DNA of 22,162 nt. It comes from an uncultured bacterium. GTDB taxonomy: Bacteria > Bacteroidota > Bacteroidia > Bacteroidales > Bacteroidaceae. The stretch's first letter is position 1. Each line of letters starts with the position of its first letter. Under the pieces are notes generated by a model. It was not told the origin of the DNA and did no database searches. It saw only the letters and a program-made list of their open reading frames with translations. The stretch lies in assembly GCA_905215555.1 (NCBI GenBank), contig CAJMQU010000066.1, positions 1 through 22,162 on the forward strand, written 5' to 3'. The translations under genes and the position numbers were made by a program. Positions 7,291 to 15,401 of this stretch are shown here, piece after piece.

Positions 7291-9798
7291 TTACAGTATA
7301 TTGTTCAGCCTCATCTGCAGGTCGTTTTCATCTACACAGAGCACTTCACGCGCTTTACTGCCTTGCGCCGGCCCCACAATACCGGCTTTCTCCAACTGGT
7401 CCATCAACCGCCCTGCACGGTTGTAGCCGATAGCAAACTTACGCTGTATAAGCGAGGTGGAGCCTTGCTGATGAATGACAATCAAGCGGGCAGCATCTTC
7501 AAACAGCGGATCGAGACGCCCCATATCCACATCTCCCAAATCACTGCCGTTATCTTCACCCACGTATTCGGGCAGATAGAATGCCGTAGGATACCCCTGC
7601 TGCTTGGCAATGAATTTAGTGATTTCCGCCACTTCCGGCGTGTCGATAAAGGCACATTGCACACGCACCGGGTCAGCCCCCTGCAGGAACAGCATGTCAC
7701 CGCGACCGATCAACTGGTTAGCACCCGGACGGTCGAGAATGGTGCGTGAGTCTATCATGGCAGACACACGGAACGCGACACGGGCGGGGAAGTTCGCCTT
7801 GATTGTACCCGTAATGATATTCGTGGTCGGACGTTGCGTAGCGATAATCATGTGGATACCCACCGCACGCGCCAACTGGGCGATACGGGCAATAGGCAAT
7901 TCAACCTCCTTACCTGCCGTCATGATCAAGTCGCCGAACTCGTCAATCACCACCACGATATACGGCATGAATTTATGTCCCTTTTCAGGGTTCAGCTGGC
8001 GGTTGATGAACTTCTCGTTATATTCCTTGATGTTACGCACATGGGCAGCTTTCAGCAAGTCGTAACGGGTATCCATCTCAATGCATATAGAATTCAGCGT
8101 CTGCACCACCTTGGTCACATCCGTAATGATGGCATCTTCCCCATCGGGCAATTTGGCGAGGAAGTGGTGTTCGATCACCGAATAGATGCTGAACTCTACC
8201 TTTTTCGGGTCGACAAGCACAAACTTCAATTCCGCCGGATGTTTCTTATAAAGCAAGGAAGTAATGATGGCATTCAGTCCGACAGATTTACCCTGACCGG
8301 TGGCACCGGCAACCAGCATATGCGGCATTTTACACAAATCTACCATGAAGACCTCATTCGTAATCGTCTTACCCAAGGCAACCGGCAAATCATAGGTAGA
8401 CTCCTGGAACTTCTTGCTTCCGATGATGCTCTGCCCCGAAACAATCTTCGGGTTGGAGTTCGGCACCTCGATACCGATGGTTCCTTTTCCGGGGATAGGC
8501 GCAATGATACGGATGCCCAATGCCGAGAGGCTGAGGGCGATATCATCTTCCAGACCGCGGATTTTGGAGATACGCACACCTTGTTCCGGAGTAATCTCGT
8601 ACAGCGTCACCGTAGGACCTACAGTTGCTTTTATCGTACTGATTTCAATGCCGAAACTGCGCAGCGTATTTATAATCTTATCCTTATTGGCATTCTGCTC
8701 CGCCATGTCGATGGTCGGTTCGGGGTTATCGTAATGCTTCATCAGGTCGACGGATGGGAAACGATAATTCTCCAGGTCGAGACGGGGGTTATACGGTTCC
8801 TTTTCAGGACCTTTATATTCTTCATCCTCCACAGTCTCTACTTCAAAAGAGGGTTCGGCAACCTCAGGCTGCTCCCGGACCGGAGACACGGGTTCCGGGG
8901 CAGGAGTCTCAATAATCATAGACACCTCATTATGAGATGGACTGACAGGTTCTTTTTCAGTCACGCCTCCTAAATCCAGCGTTATTTCATTCTCCGGTTC
9001 CGCCACAGGCTCGGGAGTCTCAACGGGAGTTTCACCTTCCTCGACATCAGTTTCCTCCACCTCCGGAGCAGGAACGGGCTTTCTCTTCCCTTTTGCCGTC
9101 CATGAGTCTGTAAATTCTTCCGGTGTTTCTCCCTCTTCTTTTTCTTCTTCCTCCTCTTTCCGCTTGCGTTTCAGGAAACTGAGGCTGAACAACTTACGCA
9201 ACCAAATGACAGTACGTGCACTGAGGTAGATGAGGAAACAGATGGCAGTCACCAGCAGAATCATCCACACGCCCGGTGTACCGACTTGCGACACCAGCCA
9301 ATTACTGATATTGTATCCGTGCATACCGCCCAGATACAAGAAAGAATCCTGATACTGCTCCACAAACGCGAAACCGAAAAAGACTGAAAACCAAACCAAC
9401 AACAGCGAACAACCGATGAACCATTTCCAAAGACGCACCACACGCACACGCATCAACTTCAGTCCTGCCACTGCAAGGAACACAAGAATGAAGAAAGACG
9501 AAATGCCGAAGCAATCATTAATCAGATAGCTCGCCAACTGTGCACCGCGCGAACCGGCATAGTTCTTCACACCATTATTGACGGAAGCCAGTTCCTGTGC
9601 ATTGCCGGAGTCGATAATGCTCTGGTCCGCCGCCCCCGTGACGAAGAACGAAGAAAAAGCCAGCAACAGATAGACTGAGAATATGACCAGTACCAGTCCG
9701 ACAATAAAGTGAATGGTTTCGTTTTTGAAGATTGCCCTTATCTTACCAAATAAGGAAAGAGATTGCTCCATATCTTTTGTAGAATTTTTCTTAACCAT
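7291..9798 (-). CDS. ftsK: DNA translocase FtsK/SpoIIIE
   Basis: This 835-residue septal DNA pump clears chromosomes from the division plane and activates XerCD at dif. Four membrane segments are visible in the first 200 residues (about 30-54, 88-116, 120-146, 173-199). An acidic proline/glutamate-rich linker (about 210-330) follows, then the motor domain with Walker A GATGQGKS (498-505, Lys504) and Walker B VVVIDEFGDL (Asp619, Glu620). The C-terminal gamma winged-helix domain (about 770-835, containing QRKFAIGYNRAGRLMDQLE) is the DNA-orienting module. It is the first gene of a likely operon with the LolA-like gene. A -7 type box lies upstream at 9837-9844. Confidence 0.97.
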   Translation of the reverse strand: MVKKNSTKDMEQSLSLFGKIRAIFKNETIHFIVGLVLVIFSVYLLLAFSSFFVTGAADQSIIDSGNAQELASVNNGVKNYAGSRGAQLASYLINDCFGISSFFILVFLAVAGLKLMRVRVVRLWKWFIGCSLLLVWFSVFFGFAFVEQYQDSFLYLGGMHGYNISNWLVSQVGTPGVWMILLVTAICFLIYLSARTVIWLRKLFSLSFLKRKRKEEEEEKEEGETPEEFTDSWTAKGKRKPVPAPEVEETDVEEGETPVETPEPVAEPENEITLDLGGVTEKEPVSPSHNEVSMIIETPAPEPVSPVREQPEVAEPSFEVETVEDEEYKGPEKEPYNPRLDLENYRFPSVDLMKHYDNPEPTIDMAEQNANKDKIINTLRSFGIEISTIKATVGPTVTLYEITPEQGVRISKIRGLEDDIALSLSALGIRIIAPIPGKGTIGIEVPNSNPKIVSGQSIIGSKKFQESTYDLPVALGKTITNEVFMVDLCKMPHMLVAGATGQGKSVGLNAIITSLLYKKHPAELKFVLVDPKKVEFSIYSVIEHHFLAKLPDGEDAIITDVTKVVQTLNSICIEMDTRYDLLKAAHVRNIKEYNEKFINRQLNPEKGHKFMPYIVVVIDEFGDLIMTAGKEVELPIARIAQLARAVGIHMIIATQRPTTNIITGTIKANFPARVAFRVSAMIDSRTILDRPGANQLIGRGDMLFLQGADPVRVQCAFIDTPEVAEITKFIAKQQGYPTAFYLPEYVGEDNGSDLGDVDMGRLDPLFEDAARLIVIHQQGSTSLIQRKFAIGYNRAGRLMDQLEKAGIVGPAQGSKAREVLCVDENDLQMRLNNIL

Positions 9799-9836
9799 GA
9801 GATAGAATTCCTTAATAAATGAATGATAGATTGGCG

Positions 9837-9844
9837 CAAAAGTA
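9837..9844 (-). promoter_or_regulatory. Putative -7 promoter element of ftsK
   Basis: On the minus strand the bases read TACTTTTG, matching the Bacteroides TAnnTTTG box, about 39 bases before the ftsK ATG. No TTTG was found at the usual -33 spacing. Confidence 0.4.
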
Positions 9845-9894
9845 ATAAAAATATTGCTCTCTTTATAATCTTATCTTCTAAAGATTCTTCAAAT

Positions 9895-9920
9895 AAAAAG
9901 GGGGCATCAATCCCCCTTTT
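9895..9920 (-). terminator. Intrinsic terminator of the GH123-type gene
   Basis: A 9-bp inverted repeat (AAAAGGGGG at 9896-9904, CCCCCTTTT at 9912-9920, 7-base loop) follows the stop codon of the minus-strand gene at 9934. Read on the minus strand it is followed by TTTTTATTT. Confidence 0.85.
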
Positions 9921-9933
9921 CACCAAACACTTC

Positions 9934-11682
9934 TCAGTATCTGTTGATTATCTCTCTGGCCTTGTTCACAGCAACAGCGGCCGGCACTTCCTTCAGGCTC
10001 TGCTCGTCAAACATCTGCAATGCCCTATCCATATTCCTAACAGCAGCTTTATTGCCCTTCTTCCTGAATTCATCCTTCAGAATACGCACTTTTTCAAAAG
10101 CCTGCACTCCCGCTATCAGACGTTCCATGCGGACGGACGAACGGGCATCGGGGTAAATCAAATAAGTGTCACCTGCCGCCCATGCAGTGAAGCGGCTATC
10201 CTGCAACGGATTCTTCACCCAACTGTTCAATGCCCAGCGGAGATAACCGTCCAGATTTTCCTTGGCACTATGCCACGCCAACCATTCGGCTTCGGCGGGC
10301 TGACTGAAAGTGAACGTGTTAGGACGAGGTTCCGTGCAGCAAGTGTAATAGGTAGTCACTTTTCCGGCTGCACGGCGTGAACGGATTGTTTCAGCCGGAA
10401 ATCTTTCGGCAATCGTGATGCAATAATCATCCAGTTCATCCGCCAGTTCAGCATGATAAGTTCCTGCCAATGCAACCTTGAAGTTTTTATCGGCTTTACG
10501 AATCACCGCCAACGTCTCCTGCATATCTTTCATGGGACGTTCGTCCATAGCGATATGAGTGATATCGAACCAGCCCTTTTCGCGCAGATGGCTGGCAAAC
10601 GATTTCAACATGGTCATCCAAAATTCCTCGTAGACAGCTTCGCCCGGCTTGGCATTAAGGTACTTGAACGAGTTACTGGCCTGGTCGAAGTATTGGAAAG
10701 AAAGACGCCAGGGCACCATAGAGAAACAACTGATTTGTTTCCGGATGCCTACGCTCATCATAAATTCCACCCACTTGTCGAACACCGTGTAATCAAAATA
10801 CCAGGTGCCGTCAGCTTTCTTCAGCCAGGTCACCATACTCTCGAATGCATCATAAGTCTGCCCGTTCCAAGGCTTGTGCATAATGGAAGCGGTAATCACC
10901 TTTCCGCCTGCATCAGCATACAGTTTCATCAAGGGGCGCATCAGTTCGAAATGTTTTTCGCTGAACGGCTCTACATCATAATAGCGTGCCACAGCGTATG
11001 GATTCTGCCACAGATCCAGATGGAAAGCCCACTCGGCAGGGGCAGGAAGGACGCGGTTCTTCACATTGACGGTCAGTTTCAATTCAGACAGGACCGCATC
11101 ACCGTTTCGCACAGTGACCGTTCCCGTATATTTTCCGGCTTTGGCTTGTTGCGGCACCCGGATGCCGACCCAGCCTCCCTGGGCAGAATTGGCGGGAATC
11201 ATCAGGGAGGGGGTGAGATGGTCGAGCACATCCGCCACCAGCGTAGAGTCAAAGTCTGCACTGTTGCGATAACCGCATGCACCTAAACCATCTTTGTTCA
11301 GTTCGTCGGTCATGACGTAACGCACAAAACTGGTTTGAACATCGTCTTTGCTGATGGTTTCGCGTCCGGAAGTCAGGTCACTGACCATGAAAGTCAGATT
11401 ATCCAATGCTTCGGGAGTCCACACTACCAACTGGGCAGATACCTTCTCACCTTTCCAAGCCGTAAGACTGATACTTTTCTTTACTTCACGAATGGCGGCG
11501 GGTTCTTCCTTCTTATACCGCATATCCGTACTTCCCCAACTGACTTGCGGGGTTTTCACTTCAGACCATAAAGCCGGATTGACGGCTACAGGATTGGGAG
11601 CTTCCTGATAATATCCGGAAGTTTGGGCATTCAGGCATACTGTCGAAGACAGAAGGATTCCCAGGAGCAAGTGTTTTGTCAT
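9934..11682 (-). CDS. GH123-type glycosidase (DUF4091), probable beta-N-acetylgalactosaminidase
   Basis: The 582-residue secreted protein has a Sec signal peptide (MTKHLLLGILLSSTVCLNAQ, cleavage near residue 19), a beta-sandwich N-terminal region (about 55-210), and an alpha/beta barrel catalytic region. The adjacent acidic pair in HIAMDERPMKDM (Asp380, Glu381) matches the pair that drives substrate-assisted catalysis in characterised GH123 enzymes, and the length is close to the Bacteroides vulgatus member. The expected reaction is release of terminal beta-GalNAc from glycoconjugates. The GH20 hexosaminidase at 3055-5502 is a functional relative but separated by three housekeeping genes. The gene has its own promoter (11708-11739) and terminator. 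Activity on GalNAc rather than another N-acetylhexosamine is inferred from the family. Confidence 0.85.
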   Translation of the reverse strand: MTKHLLLGILLSSTVCLNAQTSGYYQEAPNPVAVNPALWSEVKTPQVSWGSTDMRYKKEEPAAIREVKKSISLTAWKGEKVSAQLVVWTPEALDNLTFMVSDLTSGRETISKDDVQTSFVRYVMTDELNKDGLGACGYRNSADFDSTLVADVLDHLTPSLMIPANSAQGGWVGIRVPQQAKAGKYTGTVTVRNGDAVLSELKLTVNVKNRVLPAPAEWAFHLDLWQNPYAVARYYDVEPFSEKHFELMRPLMKLYADAGGKVITASIMHKPWNGQTYDAFESMVTWLKKADGTWYFDYTVFDKWVEFMMSVGIRKQISCFSMVPWRLSFQYFDQASNSFKYLNAKPGEAVYEEFWMTMLKSFASHLREKGWFDITHIAMDERPMKDMQETLAVIRKADKNFKVALAGTYHAELADELDDYCITIAERFPAETIRSRRAAGKVTTYYTCCTEPRPNTFTFSQPAEAEWLAWHSAKENLDGYLRWALNSWVKNPLQDSRFTAWAAGDTYLIYPDARSSVRMERLIAGVQAFEKVRILKDEFRKKGNKAAVRNMDRALQMFDEQSLKEVPAAVAVNKAREIINRY

Positions 11683-11707
11683 AGGTTGAACAAATTAGTT
11701 TGAAAAG

Positions 11708-11739
11708 CAAAGATAGGCCAAAGAGGGATAAGTTCCAAA
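11708..11739 (-). promoter_or_regulatory. Bacteroides promoter of the GH123-type gene
   Basis: On the minus strand, TTTG (11736-11739), a 20-base spacer and TATCTTTG (11708-11715) match the Bacteroides TTTG-N19/21-TAnnTTTG consensus exactly. The box ends about 26 bases before the ATG at 11682. Confidence 0.8.
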
Positions 11740-11840
11740 CGAGGTATACTAAGAGTTTTAGCACACTTTTACTTGCACGCTTGCACTCTCGGTCCGCACC
11801 TCCCTATCCATCGGTGATTCAGCGGTGGTGGCAGTAAATA

Positions 11841-11870
11841 GAAAAAGAGTGTAGGCAAATTTGCCTACAC
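11841..11870 (-). terminator. Terminator of the HU-like gene
   Basis: A perfect 22-bp palindrome (11849-11870, centre AAATTT) lies after the stop codon of the minus-strand HU-like gene. On the minus strand it is followed by TCTTTTTC. Confidence 0.75.
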
Positions 11871-11907
11871 CAGCAAAACCATACATATCTCATTAAGTAT
11901 CTTTCAG

Positions 11908-12516
11908 TTACACCTTATTTAGCACATAAATAGGTTGTTTCTGTCCCCCCTTATTTTCCAGCTTTCCCTCTTCACAAAGACGTCGAATATGCCGGGTAGC
12001 AGTAGTTCGTGTCATCCCTGTGAGAGAATAAAAATCCCCTTTCGTCATAAAGTCGTGCGTACGAAAAAATAATTCCAACTGTTTGTCTATCTCTTCCGGA
12101 GTCAATTTCTTCTGCAACACATTCCGTTGTTTCAGGGGTTGCACCTTTATGCTGCCTATTTCTCTCCGCAATGCCATGTCGGGGCGGAAGGTGATACTTT
12201 TCAGTTTAACCTTGGTACTTTTCCGTTTGGTATCTACCTTCACCGGTCCGGTGCAGGTCAGTGTGGGATGGAAGTAACCGATACCGTCCAAGTGCACCTG
12301 GCGTCCTTCACCCAATTCCCGCCCCATGAAGTGCGACAAGGCATCGAGTACTGCTGAAACATCGGTTTCGGTCAGCGAACAATATTCTTGTATGAACCTC
12401 CGTAGTTGGGCGGTGCCCGTGGAACCGTTCAGCCGGATGCGCGGGTGCAGGGTCAGTTCTTCGTCCTGCTTGTCTTTGGTTTTGGGATTCTCGTACCAAT
12501 CAAATAATATTGCCAT
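11908..12516 (-). CDS. HU-like DNA-binding protein with C-terminal winged helix
   Basis: The 202-residue protein has an N-terminal HU/IHF-like domain of the larger Bacteroides type (about residues 1-125, with FIQEYCSLTETDVSAVLDALSHF as the helical part and LDGIGYFHPTLTC as the start of the beta arm). The C-terminal segment (about 140-200) reads as a winged helix: FMTKGDFYSLTGMTRTTATRHIRRLCEEGKLE, then a wing ending in KQPIYVL. It probably binds DNA as a nucleoid-type or regulatory protein. In Bacteroides such genes often stand next to VapE/BT4734-like genes, and one lies here at 20228 in the divergent direction, separated by the inserted DNA. A nested palindrome lies upstream at 12644-12725. 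Confidence 0.8.
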   Translation of the reverse strand: MAILFDWYENPKTKDKQDEELTLHPRIRLNGSTGTAQLRRFIQEYCSLTETDVSAVLDALSHFMGRELGEGRQVHLDGIGYFHPTLTCTGPVKVDTKRKSTKVKLKSITFRPDMALRREIGSIKVQPLKQRNVLQKKLTPEEIDKQLELFFRTHDFMTKGDFYSLTGMTRTTATRHIRRLCEEGKLENKGGQKQPIYVLNKV

Positions 12517-12643
12517 TGTTCTTTGTTTTTTTAATACTCCCCCCTTTCTGTGATGTCCAGAGCAGGGATTGTTTATGTCAGTCTCCTATGTTGCTTTCGT
12601 TGGCTGCCTATGTTTCTTGTGTTGACAAGCAAGTTTTTGTAGT

Positions 12644-12725
12644 GTCCACAGCTGTGAAGCACGTGCTTCACGGTTGTGGTCTTATTGCTTCATAGTTGTG
12701 AAGCACGTGCTTCACAGCCGTGGAC
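12644..12725. repeat. Nested palindrome upstream of the HU-like gene
   Basis: Two 28-base arms (12644-12671 and 12698-12725) are inverted copies with one mismatch, separated by 26 bases. Each arm also contains the same perfect 18-bp palindrome GTGAAGCACGTGCTTCAC (12654-12671 and 12698-12715). A further partial copy, GCTTCA, lies in the loop at 12687-12692. The region can fold either as two small hairpins or as one long one. It may be an operator array or a recombination or cruciform site. The rest of the gap 12517-12936 shows no convincing gene. Confidence 0.85.
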
Positions 12726-12936
12726 AAGCCCAAACGATGAATACAAAGATAAAGGAAATAGGATGTAAAAGCAAGGAAAAGCCGATGTTTTGGGAAAGAA
12801 AGTGTAAGAGGATGTTTTATGGTTCCCCGTTCCGGCAAATATATTATCCACCATCCTTAAGCAATACAGAAATAAGCAGTTTCATCTCTTGCCTTTCCAA
12901 ATATTTAATATAAATCTGTATAAGGAATAAACCTCC

Positions 12937-13056
12937 TTGAAATCAAGAGAGTTAGAAGAATTACTTCGTTGGGGTAATGAGTTGGCAACCGTCCTGATTG
13001 CCGTGGTCTGCATCGCTTTGCTTGTTTTGGTAACTCTTACGGATGCAAAGGTATAA
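12937..13056 (+). CDS. Possible 39-residue membrane peptide, TTG start
   Basis: This is a short open frame with a charged N-terminus (KSRELEELLRWGNE) followed by one hydrophobic stretch (LATVLIAVVCIALLVLVTL) and stop TAA. It starts with TTG just inside the left inverted repeat, and no ribosome binding site is clear. It could be a small membrane peptide, the remnant of a larger gene, or chance. Confidence 0.2.
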   Translation: MKSRELEELLRWGNELATVLIAVVCIALLVLVTLTDAKV

Positions 13057-13105
13057 AAAATATTCAGGCTGGAAGAAGTATTCCAAATATTATTTCAGCC
13101 TGAAT
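13051..13105 (-). terminator. Terminator of the SMR-MFS operon
   Basis: A perfect 10-bp inverted repeat (13062-13071 and 13096-13105) encloses a 24-base loop. On the minus strand it is followed by ATTTTTTATA, and it lies about 30 bases after the MFS stop codon. Confidence 0.7.
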
Positions 13106-13134
13106 GGTCATCCACTCTCTTGGCATCCACTCTC

Positions 13135-14316
13135 TTATGCCGTTTTTGGCTTGAGGCAATTTACGAGCAGGGAAGCCACGGTAAAGGTAACTCCTACACC
13201 TACCACACCTGTCCATCCATAATGTTGCCAAGACAGACCTGAAACGAATGTACCGGCAGAACCGCCCAAGAAATAAATGGTCATATAAACGGTATTGACA
13301 CGATTGATGGCAGATGCATCGAGGGCAACCACGCTTGTCTGATTAGACAAATGAATGCATTGCATTCCTGCATCAATCAAAAGGATGGCGATTACCATCC
13401 ACAAGTAGCTGTCATTCAAAAAAAATGCCAGCAGCCATGCAGCCAACACCACACATCCTCCGACAATAGAGAAGAACCTTGCACCGTACTTTTGGATATA
13501 ACCGCTAATGAATACAACCGTAGATGCACCTGCCAATCCACACAAACCGAGTGCCCCGATAATATCGTCACTCGCAAAGAAAGGCTCTTGTTTCATTCGG
13601 AAAGCAAGGCAACTCCATAGGGCGAAGAACGAACCATAAGCCAATGCCGCCCTTAACGAAGCGATACGCAAATACGGGTATTTGCAGAACAGGCGCAACA
13701 GGGATTTCATCAGCTCCATATAATTTCCTTGTGAACGGGCAGACAGCACGGGCAGCATCTTGTGAATCATAAAAAAGCATCCGAGCATAAACACGCAAGC
13801 TACCAAATAGACGGAACGCCATCCCCATACATTAGCGAGAAAGCCACTGAACACCCGTGAACCAAGAATTCCTATGAGCAGGCAGGACTGTATGATTCCC
13901 ACATTGCGCACCTTGTGTGCGGGTGCTGAATGATAAGATACCAACGGGATGAAAAACTGCGGCATAACCGAAGATGCACCGGCAAGCAAGGATGCGCCCC
14001 ACACCCAATAGATGTTCGGGGCAAGGGCGATGGCAAGCAATGCACACATGGAAACGATATAATTGGTCAATATCAGCTTCTTCCGTGAAACCAAGTCGCC
14101 AAGCGGAATTACAAACACAAGTCCGGCCACATAGCCTATCTGGGTTAATGTCGCTACCATGCTGGCAGAAAAGTCGTTTACCGCAAAATCTTTTGCCATG
14201 CTGCTCAACAAAGGTTGGTTGTAGTAGCAGTTGGCAACGGAAAGTCCGGTAGCGGCTGCCATCAGAGCCAGCAGAGATGCCGGAATACCTTGGTTCTCCC
14301 TCAATTCATACTTCAT
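13135..14316 (-). CDS. MFS family transporter, probable drug efflux
   Basis: Starting at ATG 14314-14316 gives 393 residues with about twelve hydrophobic segments, the MFS layout. The loop between segments 2 and 3 carries GDLVSRKKLIL, the usual MFS motif A region (G-D-x-x-x-R-K/R). A frame start nine codons earlier exists, but the chosen ATG is preceded by a strong GGAGG (14323-14327) at 7 bases, rare for this phylum. The gene begins 13 bases after the SMR stop, so the two form an operon. Substrates cannot be read from sequence; the partnership with an SMR exporter and a Crp-type regulator suggests toxic-compound export. A 13-base direct repeat (13109-13121, 13124-13136) overlaps its 3' end. 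Confidence 0.88.
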   Translation of the reverse strand: MKYELRENQGIPASLLALMAAATGLSVANCYYNQPLLSSMAKDFAVNDFSASMVATLTQIGYVAGLVFVIPLGDLVSRKKLILTNYIVSMCALLAIALAPNIYWVWGASLLAGASSVMPQFFIPLVSYHSAPAHKVRNVGIIQSCLLIGILGSRVFSGFLANVWGWRSVYLVACVFMLGCFFMIHKMLPVLSARSQGNYMELMKSLLRLFCKYPYLRIASLRAALAYGSFFALWSCLAFRMKQEPFFASDDIIGALGLCGLAGASTVVFISGYIQKYGARFFSIVGGCVVLAAWLLAFFLNDSYLWMVIAILLIDAGMQCIHLSNQTSVVALDASAINRVNTVYMTIYFLGGSAGTFVSGLSWQHYGWTGVVGVGVTFTVASLLVNCLKPKTA

Positions 14317-14329
14317 CGGTCGCCTCCTT

Positions 14330-14656
14330 TTAGTATGAAACAACTTTCAATCCTATCAAAGACGCTATAAGCGTGAACAGAAAGAAAAGCCGGATGGGAG
14401 TGGCAGGCTCCTTGAAAACGAATATTCCTATCAAGACCGTGCCGACCGCCCCGATGCCTGTCCAAATAGCGTATGCCGTTCCTAAAGGCAAAGTCTGTAC
14501 AGCTTTGGCAAGCAAAGCCATGCTCAGTACGGTGGAAGCAAGGAAACCGCTTCCCCACAGATAAAACTCAACTCCTGACGCCGTTCTCGTCTTCCCCAAA
14601 CAGAATGTAAGGCTCACCTCAAATAATCCTGCGAACAATAAGACTATCCAATTCAT
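14330..14656 (-). CDS. SMR family exporter, SugE/Gdx-like
   Basis: The 108-residue protein has four membrane helices and the signatures of small multidrug resistance transporters: the essential glutamate in AGLFEVS (Glu13) and the segment MALLAKAVQTLPLGTAYAIWTGIGAVGT. The latter resembles SugE/Gdx proteins, which export guanidinium and some quaternary ammonium compounds as dual-topology dimers; the exact substrate is an inference. It is the first gene of an operon with the MFS transporter. It is divergent from the Crp/Fnr gene at 14816 across a 159-base gap with two operator-like repeats. No guanidine riboswitch was recognised upstream. Confidence 0.9.
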   Translation of the reverse strand: MNWIVLLFAGLFEVSLTFCLGKTRTASGVEFYLWGSGFLASTVLSMALLAKAVQTLPLGTAYAIWTGIGAVGTVLIGIFVFKEPATPIRLFFLFTLIASLIGLKVVSY

Positions 14657-14682
14657 ATCTATGATTTATTAAAATTCGAGCA

Positions 14683-14690
14683 CAAAGGTA
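14683..14690 (-). promoter_or_regulatory. -7 element of the SMR-MFS operon
   Basis: On the minus strand the bases read TACCTTTG, an exact TAnnTTTG box, 27 bases before the SMR ATG. No TTTG occurs at the normal -33 position; instead the repeats at 14712-14751 occupy that region, as expected for an activator-dependent promoter. Confidence 0.6.
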
Positions 14691-14711
14691 AACAAGTAAT
14701 CCCTCATAACT

Positions 14712-14751
14712 TTTTGCATTTGACAAAAACGCATTTTGCATTTGACAAAAA
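14712..14751. promoter_or_regulatory. Two operator-like direct repeats between divergent SMR and Crp/Fnr genes
   Basis: The 18-base sequence TTTTGCATTTGACAAAAA occurs at 14712-14729 and again, identical, at 14734-14751, a 22-base period (two helical turns). Each copy is itself a TTTTG-N7-CAAAA inverted repeat, the form of a dimeric binding site. The centres fall about 43 and 65 bases upstream of the expected SMR transcript start. Binding by the divergent Crp/Fnr protein is inferred. Confidence 0.7.
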
Positions 14752-14787
14752 AACAACCGTTCATTCCCGTTTCTGTGTGTTATTTCA

Positions 14788-14795
14788 TAATTTTG
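14788..14795 (+). promoter_or_regulatory. -7 element of the divergent Crp/Fnr gene
   Basis: TAATTTTG at 14788-14795 fits TAnnTTTG and ends 20 bases before the ATG at 14816. No good TTTG is present at the -33 spacing. Confidence 0.5.
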
Positions 14796-14815
14796 CACAC
14801 CGATAACAATGAATT

Positions 14816-15379
14816 ATGGATATTAAGCAAATCATCAACCTGAGATATGCCATGCCGGACACGTCTTTGGACAGGTTACGGCAATGCCTGACGGAAGTTT
14901 CATACCCCAAAGGATACCGAGTGTTGGAAAGCGGGAAGGTGGAGAAAGACATCTTTTTCATCAAACAAGGTATTGTTCGCGCCTACACTTCGGTAGAAGG
15001 GAAAGAAATTACTTTTTGGGTCGGCAAAGAAGGGGCGACTCTCGTTTCCATGAAAGGATACGTGAACGATGAACCGGGATATGAAACGATGGAGCTGATG
15101 GAGGATTCGGTCCTGTATGTATTGGAAAGGAAGAAACTGAAAGAATTGTTTTCAGAAGACTTGCACATCGCCAATTGGGGGCGGCGTTATGCTGAAATGG
15201 AGTTGCTTGCCACCGAAGAACGGCTGATTTCCATGTTGTCCGCCATCGCTTCGGAACGGTATAAGGAGTTATTAGAGAAAGAACCTGACTTGTTGCAACG
15301 GTTACCATTGGGAAGTATCGCAACCTATTTAGGTGTCACACAAGCGAGCTTGAGCAGGATTAGAGCACAAATAAAGTGA
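14816..15379 (+). CDS. Crp/Fnr family regulator of the efflux module
   Basis: The 187-residue protein has a cyclic-nucleotide-binding-like beta-roll (about residues 15-120: YPKGYRVLESGKVEKDIFFIKQGIVRAY), a dimer helix, and a short C-terminal helix-turn-helix (LPLGSIATYLGVTQASLSRIRAQI, about 162-186). This form, in which the protein stops soon after the recognition helix, is common in Bacteroidota. It is divergent from the SMR-MFS operon, and two identical 18-base repeats lie between them, so it is the obvious candidate regulator. The effector is unknown; it need not be a cyclic nucleotide. It is followed by the hairpin-rich non-coding region 15402-15642. Confidence 0.88.
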   Translation: MDIKQIINLRYAMPDTSLDRLRQCLTEVSYPKGYRVLESGKVEKDIFFIKQGIVRAYTSVEGKEITFWVGKEGATLVSMKGYVNDEPGYETMELMEDSVLYVLERKKLKELFSEDLHIANWGRRYAEMELLATEERLISMLSAIASERYKELLEKEPDLLQRLPLGSIATYLGVTQASLSRIRAQIK

Positions 15380-15401
15380 CGTTTCAACAAACAGGGGGAC
15401 A

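Noticed and set aside
7834..8973. A 379-codon plus-strand frame
   Set aside because: It is antisense to ftsK; the translation is rich in His, Gln and Arg without domain features.
10453..11286. A 277-codon plus-strand frame
   Set aside because: It is antisense to the GH123-type gene, with low-complexity His-rich translation and no family resemblance; the minus-strand gene has a signal peptide, catalytic pair, promoter and terminator.
3055..11682. GH20 and GH123 genes as one polysaccharide utilisation locus
   Set aside because: No SusC/SusD pair or hybrid sensor is present, and trxB, a LolA-like gene and ftsK on their own transcription units separate the two.
12644..12725. CRISPR repeat
   Set aside because: Only two repeat copies in an inverted arrangement, no regular spacers and no cas genes.
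12674..12913. A 79-codon plus-strand frame
   Set aside because: It starts inside the nested palindrome, has no ribosome site and no recognisable composition.
14317..14343. Earlier start for the MFS gene
   Set aside because: It would overlap the end of the SMR gene, and the ATG at 14314-14316 has a strong GGAGG at the right distance.
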